Shown: piece by piece, positions 31,635-35,716 of the stretch | Layout of the letters: every line of letters starts with the position of its first letter | How positions within the stretch are numbered: position 1 is the first letter of the stretch | Origin: JAHEJX01 sp041605955 | GTDB lineage: Bacteria > Actinomycetota > Acidimicrobiia > Spongiisociales > UBA5794 | Assembly: GCA_041605955.1 (NCBI GenBank) | Contig: JBFIXI010000043.1 | Location: 1-35,716, forward strand | Length of the DNA: 35,716 bases | Direction of reading: 5' to 3' | Notes under the pieces: generated by a model | Told to the model about the DNA's origin: nothing | Database searches by the model: none | What the model saw: only the letters and a program-made list of their open reading frames with translations | Translations under genes and position numbers: made by a program

Positions 31635-32819
31635 ATGGACGCGGGTGACATTGCTTGGATTCTCACGAGCAGCGCGCTCGTGTTATTCATGACCCCGGGC
31701 CTGGCGCTCTTCTACGGCGGCATGGTGAGGGCGAAGAACGTACTCAACATGCTGATGATGAACTTCTTCACGATCTCGATCGTGACCGTCATATGGGTGG
31801 CGGTGGGCTACTCAGTGGCCTTTGCCGATGGCAACGACCTCATCGGCAACCTCAAGTATTGGATGTTCCAGGATCTCGCAGGCGAAGACCTGCTGTTCGC
31901 CATGTTCCAGATGACGTTTGCGATCATCACGCCGGCGTTGATCTCGGGCGCCGTGGCCGATCGGATGAAGTTCTCCGCTTGGGTGGTGTTCACCACGCTG
32001 TGGGCTCTGGTGGTCTACCCGATAGTCGCCCACTGGGCCTGGGCTGGTTGGCTGACCGAGCTGGGCGCCATCGACTTCGCCGGTGGGCTCGTGGTGCACA
32101 TCAACGCCGGGATCGCCGCCCTCGTCCTCGTTCTACTCCTCGGCAAGCGCAAGGGGTTCGGTGACGAAGCGATTCGCCCGCACTCGTTGCCGCTGACCTT
32201 GATCGGGACCGGGATTCTGTGGTTCGGCTGGTTCGGATTCAACGCAGGGTCGGCCTTTGCGGCCGACGCCTCTGCGGTCAACGCCATGGTGACGACCCAG
32301 ATCGGTGCTGCGGTGGGTGCCCTCGGATGGGTCGCCGCAGAGTGGCGCAAGACCGGCGCTCCGACCACGCTGGGAGCCGCCTCCGGGGCCGTCGCCGGCC
32401 TGGTTGCGATTACCCCGGCAGCCGGCTTCGTCGGCCCCCTCCCGGCCTTTGCCTTTGGGCTCCTCGCCGGCATCGGCTGCTACTACGCCGTGTCGCTCAA
32501 ATTCCGCTTCGGATACGACGACTCTCTGGACGTCGTGGGAGTACACCTAGTCGGCGGGATCATTGGCTCGCTGCTTCTCGGGGTGTTGGCCCAGGCGTCG
32601 GTGGGTGGCACCGACGGAGCCCTGTTCGGTAACGGCAGCTTGCTCTGGTACCAGTTCATCGGCGTGGTAGCCGTCATGGCTTTCAGCGGGGTCGCCACCT
32701 ACATAATCGGCCGGGTGGTCGAAGCTACCGTCGGGCTGCGCGCCACGGACAAGGAAGAAGCGGACGGTCTCGACATCACGATCCACGAAGAGCGCGGCTA
32801 CGTGCTCGACGCCCGATAG
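31635..32819 (+). CDS. amt: Ammonium transporter
   Basis: 394 residues with the 11-segment Amt fold. The N-terminus MDAGDIAWILTSSALVLFMT and PGLALFYGGMVRAKNVLNML are typical. Twin channel His residues are in VAHWAWAGWL and VVGVHLVGGIIG; other landmarks are DFAGGLVVHINAGIAALVLV and WFGWFGFNAGSAFAADASAV. It moves ammonium into the cell and is blocked by unmodified GlnK under nitrogen excess. The ATG at 31635 is preceded by GGAGGG. The next gene, glnK, follows after 12 bp. Confidence 0.97.
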   Translation: MDAGDIAWILTSSALVLFMTPGLALFYGGMVRAKNVLNMLMMNFFTISIVTVIWVAVGYSVAFADGNDLIGNLKYWMFQDLAGEDLLFAMFQMTFAIITPALISGAVADRMKFSAWVVFTTLWALVVYPIVAHWAWAGWLTELGAIDFAGGLVVHINAGIAALVLVLLLGKRKGFGDEAIRPHSLPLTLIGTGILWFGWFGFNAGSAFAADASAVNAMVTTQIGAAVGALGWVAAEWRKTGAPTTLGAASGAVAGLVAITPAAGFVGPLPAFAFGLLAGIGCYYAVSLKFRFGYDDSLDVVGVHLVGGIIGSLLLGVLAQASVGGTDGALFGNGSLLWYQFIGVVAVMAFSGVATYIIGRVVEATVGLRATDKEEADGLDITIHEERGYVLDAR

Positions 32820-32831
32820 AAGGAGCCGGCC

Positions 32832-33170
32832 ATGAAACTGATCACAGCTTTCGTCAAACCCTTCAAGCTCGACGAAGTCAAGGCCGCCCTCAAGGCGGGC
32901 GGTGTCTCCGGCATGACGGTCGCCGAAGTCAGCGGGTTCGGTCGCCAGTCGGGACAAACGGAGGTCTACCGCGGTGCCGAGTACCAGGTGGACTTCGTAC
33001 CCAAGGTGCGCATCGACGTGATCGTGGATGACTCGGCAGTGGACGCCGTAGTCGGCGCCATCGAATCCGCAGCCAAGACCGGCGACATCGGCGACGGCAA
33101 GATCGTGGTAACCAATGCGGAGCAGGTAGTCCGCATCCGCACCGGCGAACGTGGGAGTGACGCCATCTGA
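32832..33170 (+). CDS. glnK: PII nitrogen regulatory protein
   Basis: 112 residues, normal for PII. The T-loop has Tyr51 (VYRGAEY), the residue modified in GlnB and GlnK, followed by QVDFVPKVRIDVIV. The B-loop TGDIGDGKIVVTNAEQVVRI and C-terminal RIRTGERGSDAI form the ATP and 2-oxoglutarate site. It senses ATP/ADP and 2-oxoglutarate and controls Amt. GGAG lies a few bases upstream of ATG 32832. Its position between amt and glnD is the classic actinobacterial nitrogen operon. Its stop overlaps the proposed CTG start of glnD. Confidence 0.97.
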   Translation: MKLITAFVKPFKLDEVKAALKAGGVSGMTVAEVSGFGRQSGQTEVYRGAEYQVDFVPKVRIDVIVDDSAVDAVVGAIESAAKTGDIGDGKIVVTNAEQVVRIRTGERGSDAI

Positions 33171-35593
33171 CCGCAACGGGCTCGCCACAGGGGGCCTCCG
33201 GGGGGAGTCCCCTAGCGCAGTTTCTCGATCTGCGCACTGCGCTGCGTCGCACCCGCATCGGCAACGGGGGTGGCGACACCTGCGAAGGGCTGACCGCGGC
33301 GCTCGACGATTCGATCGCACCACTGCTACCCGCTGAGCTTGCCGACAAGGTGGCATTGGTGGCCGTAGGCGGATACGGCCGCAGGGAACAAAGCCTGTTC
33401 TCAGACATCGACGTCATGTTGCTGCACTGCGGCGAGGGTGCTGAGCAGGCGACCAAGGCCGTCCTCTACCCGCTCTGGGATGCCAACTTGAAGGTGGGTC
33501 ACTCGACGCGCACGGTCGCAGAATGCATCGCAGCCGCCGGCGATAGTCTCGAGACGCTGACGGGCCTGCTGTCCTGCCGGCTGATTGCGGGCGATCCCGC
33601 CCTGCTCGAGAGACTGCTCGCGGCACTTGCCTCCCGGTTGAAGGGCAGACCGCTGACCCCGCAGCTATCGGCGGCCGAGAGAGAACGCCGACGGGCTGAT
33701 CCGTATCCGCTGATGGCAGCCGACATCAAAGTAGGTCGCGGCGGCCTACGTACTTTCCAGAGCTTCTACTGGGAGCGCCGCCGCGCCGCCATCATCGGGC
33801 ACCCGCCGCCCCACGAGGCGACCGCGGCGGAGCAGGCGGCTCACGAGGCGCTCTTGCGCGTGCGCAACGCACTGCACTCCGTTGCTGGAACTGCCGAGGA
33901 CCGCTTCGCCCCTGACCTGCGAGAAGCCGCCGCCAAGTGGCTGGATGTCGACCTCTGGGAGCTCTGCGAGCTGGTAACGCACTCCCAGCGCACCGCAGCT
34001 CGGCTGGCGTTACAGCGCTGGCCGGACCTCATGACTGAGGGACGGGCGGGCTCGCCGCTGCGCCGCTGGCGGCGGCGCATCAGTGCGCTGCCCGCGGCGC
34101 GCCCCGCCCGACCGCTCGCCTACGCGGCCTGGGCGGCGTCACGACCGGACGGCGTGCTCTTGGAAACGTCCGCCCAGACCGCCATCCGGGCTAGCGGGCA
34201 ACACGAGTGGACCCATGAGGATCGGGCGCACTTGCTCGAGCTGCTCGACAAGGGTCCGCGAGGTCGGGCCGCATTCGGATGGCTCGACAGCCTCGGCTGG
34301 GTCGCCGCCAACCTGCCCGAATACCAGCACACGATCGCAGCGCCCCAGATCGCCTCCTTTCATGAACACCCGGTCGACACTCATCTGTGGCGAACGGTCG
34401 ACGAGATGAGGGCCCTCGTCGACGGTTCCGACGCCTGGTACGCCGACATCGGCAGAGAGGTCGACGACCGGCCGCTGCTTCTCCTGGCTGCGTGGCTTCA
34501 CGATGTCGGCAAGGCGCAGCCCGGGGATCATTCCGAGGTGGGGGCCCAACTAGCCGAAGCGATGTGCCGCCGCATCGGGTTCGAGCGGCTCGCCGCGCCG
34601 GTCGCCGAATTGGTGCGGCTTCACCTCCTGTTGGCCGAGACGGCCACCAAACGGGACACCGGCGACCGACGGGTTCTCGAGCAGGTGGCCGACGCCTGCG
34701 GAGATCTGAGGACACTGCAGGCTCTGTATCTCCTCACTGTGGCCGACGCCAAAGCGACTGGTCGCACGATGTGGAGTGACTGGAAGGCGACGCTGCTCCG
34801 GAACGTGTTCGTGAGGGTGGCGCGGTTGCTCGACCCGGCGACGGCCGAAGGCGAGACGCGGCTCGAGTCTCTGGCAATCAAAGCGGGTACCGATCGGGAA
34901 TCGCTCATCGCTCATGTTCGTCAGATGCCGTCCGGCTACCTCGACTCGCACGACGATGACGAGGTGATCGCCCACCTCACCTTGGCGCAGGCGGCTTCTC
35001 CCGAGGAGCCGGCCTTCGCCGTGCTCGACGAGGGCCAACCGGCTCCCCGGATCGTGATGGTCACGGTCGACCAGGCGGGCCTGCTGCGAGCGGCTTCGGG
35101 AGTCTTGACCATTCACGGCCTGGAGATCCTCGATGCGCGCCTGCAAACCAGGGCGGACGGCGTCGCCTGCGACACATTCCATGTGCGCCTCATGTTCCCC
35201 GATGGAGCCATGCCGAGCGTCGATGACATCGCCCGAGATTTGAGGGCGGCTCTGGACGGCTCCATCGACATCGACACGCTGGTCGCCGCCAAGACCGCTG
35301 CGTATGCAAGACCATTCGCCGGCTTGGTGGTACGCACCCCGATCGATCCAACGCTGCGCTTCACCGCCATCGAAGTTCGCTGTGGCGATAGGCCGGGTGT
35401 GCTGTTCGATATCGTCGACGAGCTCTACGACGCCGGGCTCGACGTCCGCATGGCGCGCATCGACACCCGCGGCGATGAGGTGAGGGACCTCTTCTACGTC
35501 CTTCGCAGCGGCGAGCCCATACGCGACGTCAACGAGCTGCAGCCGCTGATCGCAGCGCTGCGCGCCGGCCTGCGGCAACGGCTTATCGGGTGA
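33167..35593 (+). CDS. glnD: PII nucleotidyltransferase / deuridylylase GlnD
   Basis: 808 residues if it starts at CTG 33167, whose bases overlap the glnK stop (CTGA); the first GTG in frame is 33350. Without the longer start the N-terminal helical segment (LRTALRRTRIG, LTAALDDSIAPLLPAELADK) that precedes the catalytic domain in family members would be lost. Domains: nucleotidyltransferase with GGYGRREQSLFSDIDVML (~68-85), a GlnE/DUF294-like part, HD hydrolase near AAWLHDVGKAQPGDHSE (~440-457), and two ACT domains (from ~626 and ~731; TVDQAGLLRAASGVLTIHGL, GDRPGVLFDIVDELYDAGLD). In actinobacteria GlnD adenylylates GlnK at Tyr51 and removes the group; the neighbour GlnK has this Tyr. I am sure of the gene and moderately sure of the CTG start. 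Confidence 0.94.
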   Translation: MTATGSPQGASGGSPLAQFLDLRTALRRTRIGNGGGDTCEGLTAALDDSIAPLLPAELADKVALVAVGGYGRREQSLFSDIDVMLLHCGEGAEQATKAVLYPLWDANLKVGHSTRTVAECIAAAGDSLETLTGLLSCRLIAGDPALLERLLAALASRLKGRPLTPQLSAAERERRRADPYPLMAADIKVGRGGLRTFQSFYWERRRAAIIGHPPPHEATAAEQAAHEALLRVRNALHSVAGTAEDRFAPDLREAAAKWLDVDLWELCELVTHSQRTAARLALQRWPDLMTEGRAGSPLRRWRRRISALPAARPARPLAYAAWAASRPDGVLLETSAQTAIRASGQHEWTHEDRAHLLELLDKGPRGRAAFGWLDSLGWVAANLPEYQHTIAAPQIASFHEHPVDTHLWRTVDEMRALVDGSDAWYADIGREVDDRPLLLLAAWLHDVGKAQPGDHSEVGAQLAEAMCRRIGFERLAAPVAELVRLHLLLAETATKRDTGDRRVLEQVADACGDLRTLQALYLLTVADAKATGRTMWSDWKATLLRNVFVRVARLLDPATAEGETRLESLAIKAGTDRESLIAHVRQMPSGYLDSHDDDEVIAHLTLAQAASPEEPAFAVLDEGQPAPRIVMVTVDQAGLLRAASGVLTIHGLEILDARLQTRADGVACDTFHVRLMFPDGAMPSVDDIARDLRAALDGSIDIDTLVAAKTAAYARPFAGLVVRTPIDPTLRFTAIEVRCGDRPGVLFDIVDELYDAGLDVRMARIDTRGDEVRDLFYVLRSGEPIRDVNELQPLIAALRAGLRQRLIG

Positions 35594-35617
35594 ATGAACT
35601 CTCGTGCCCCAGCGACG

Positions 35618-35635
35618 GGCCACCAATCGGTGGCC
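35618..35635 (+). terminator. Hairpin after glnD
   Basis: The perfect 7-bp stem GGCCACC-AATC-GGTGGCC lies 25 bp past the glnD stop, with no U-tract. It may terminate the amt-glnK-glnD operon before the next gene's promoter. Confidence 0.45.
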
Positions 35636-35652
35636 GGCGGCGTCGGCAGCCC

Positions 35653-35658
35653 TACAAT
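35653..35658 (+). promoter_or_regulatory. -10 box of a leaderless gene
   Basis: TACAAT lies 7 nt upstream of GTG 35666. No ribosome site separates them, so the mRNA probably starts at the start codon. No good -35 match is visible. Confidence 0.55.
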
Positions 35659-35665
35659 CGGTCTG

Positions 35666-35716
35666 GTGGCGGAGCGGCCGGCGGATACGCCCTTGAAGAT
35701 CGGAGAAGCGTGCGGC
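35666..35716 (+). CDS. Start of a further gene, cut by the window edge
   Basis: The first 17 codons after GTG 35666 read MAERPADTPLKIGEACG. The LKIGEACG segment resembles the start of a MerR-type winged helix, but 17 residues are too few to name it. Confidence 0.4.
   Translation, partial: MAERPADTPLKIGEACG

Overview
The window is high-GC bacterial chromosome with dense, short-spaced genes on both strands and no phage, plasmid, IS, CRISPR, rRNA or tRNA feature that I could find. The gene set suggests an actinobacterium: split PurS/PurQ/PurL, an actinobacterial-type GlnR box ahead of amt-glnK-glnD, many TANNNT boxes 6-8 nt before start codons (leaderless transcripts), and many GTG/TTG starts. 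An uncultured Acidimicrobiia-like lineage is my guess; the sequence does not prove it.

Layout. (1) 1-2497 is the N-terminal 832 residues of a secreted repeat protein on the minus strand that runs off the left edge: signal peptide, beta-propeller-like domain, DUF11-type domain, then 119-residue repeats each with an EF-hand-like calcium loop. A DUF4230 membrane-anchored protein lies upstream of it. (2) 3616-5725 is a PadR regulator, a fused HAAS-NfeD membrane protein and an SPFH/stomatin protein, probably one operon. (3) 5722-9067 holds small or accessory genes: a one-TM protein, an unknown protein, a VOC protein, an ArsR-SRPBCC fusion with a clear promoter/operator, and a divergent Lgt homologue. 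(4) 9182-11570 is an M20 amidohydrolase plus a PatB/MalY C-S lyase, convergent with a four-gene polar amino-acid ABC transporter (11616-17255) whose two permeases are unusually large. (5) 17482-18711 is a YjbQ protein and a TetR regulator. (6) 18880-29644 is a purine cluster in three plus-strand blocks (purA-purD, purE-purB, purC-purS-purQ-purL), interrupted by minus-strand genes: a HisA-like protein with the first catalytic Asp replaced by Asn, and a truncated haemoglobin coupled to a Tat-exported peptidoglycan amidase. (7) 29734-31539 holds a hotdog thioesterase, a helical unknown and a B-box rhomboid protease. (8) 31557-35593 is the nitrogen module: GlnR box, amt, glnK, and glnD, which apparently starts at CTG. 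A new leaderless gene begins at the right edge.

How the genes work together. The purine genes cover GAR, FGAM, CAIR, SAICAR and AMP formation; purF, purN, purM, purK and purH are not in the window. Amt imports ammonium, GlnK senses nitrogen state and gates Amt, and GlnD modifies GlnK at Tyr51. The M20 enzyme, the C-S lyase and the amino-acid transporter could together salvage N-acylated cysteine conjugates. The PadR/HAAS-NfeD/SPFH operon looks like a self-regulated membrane-microdomain module and is the best candidate here for an undescribed system.
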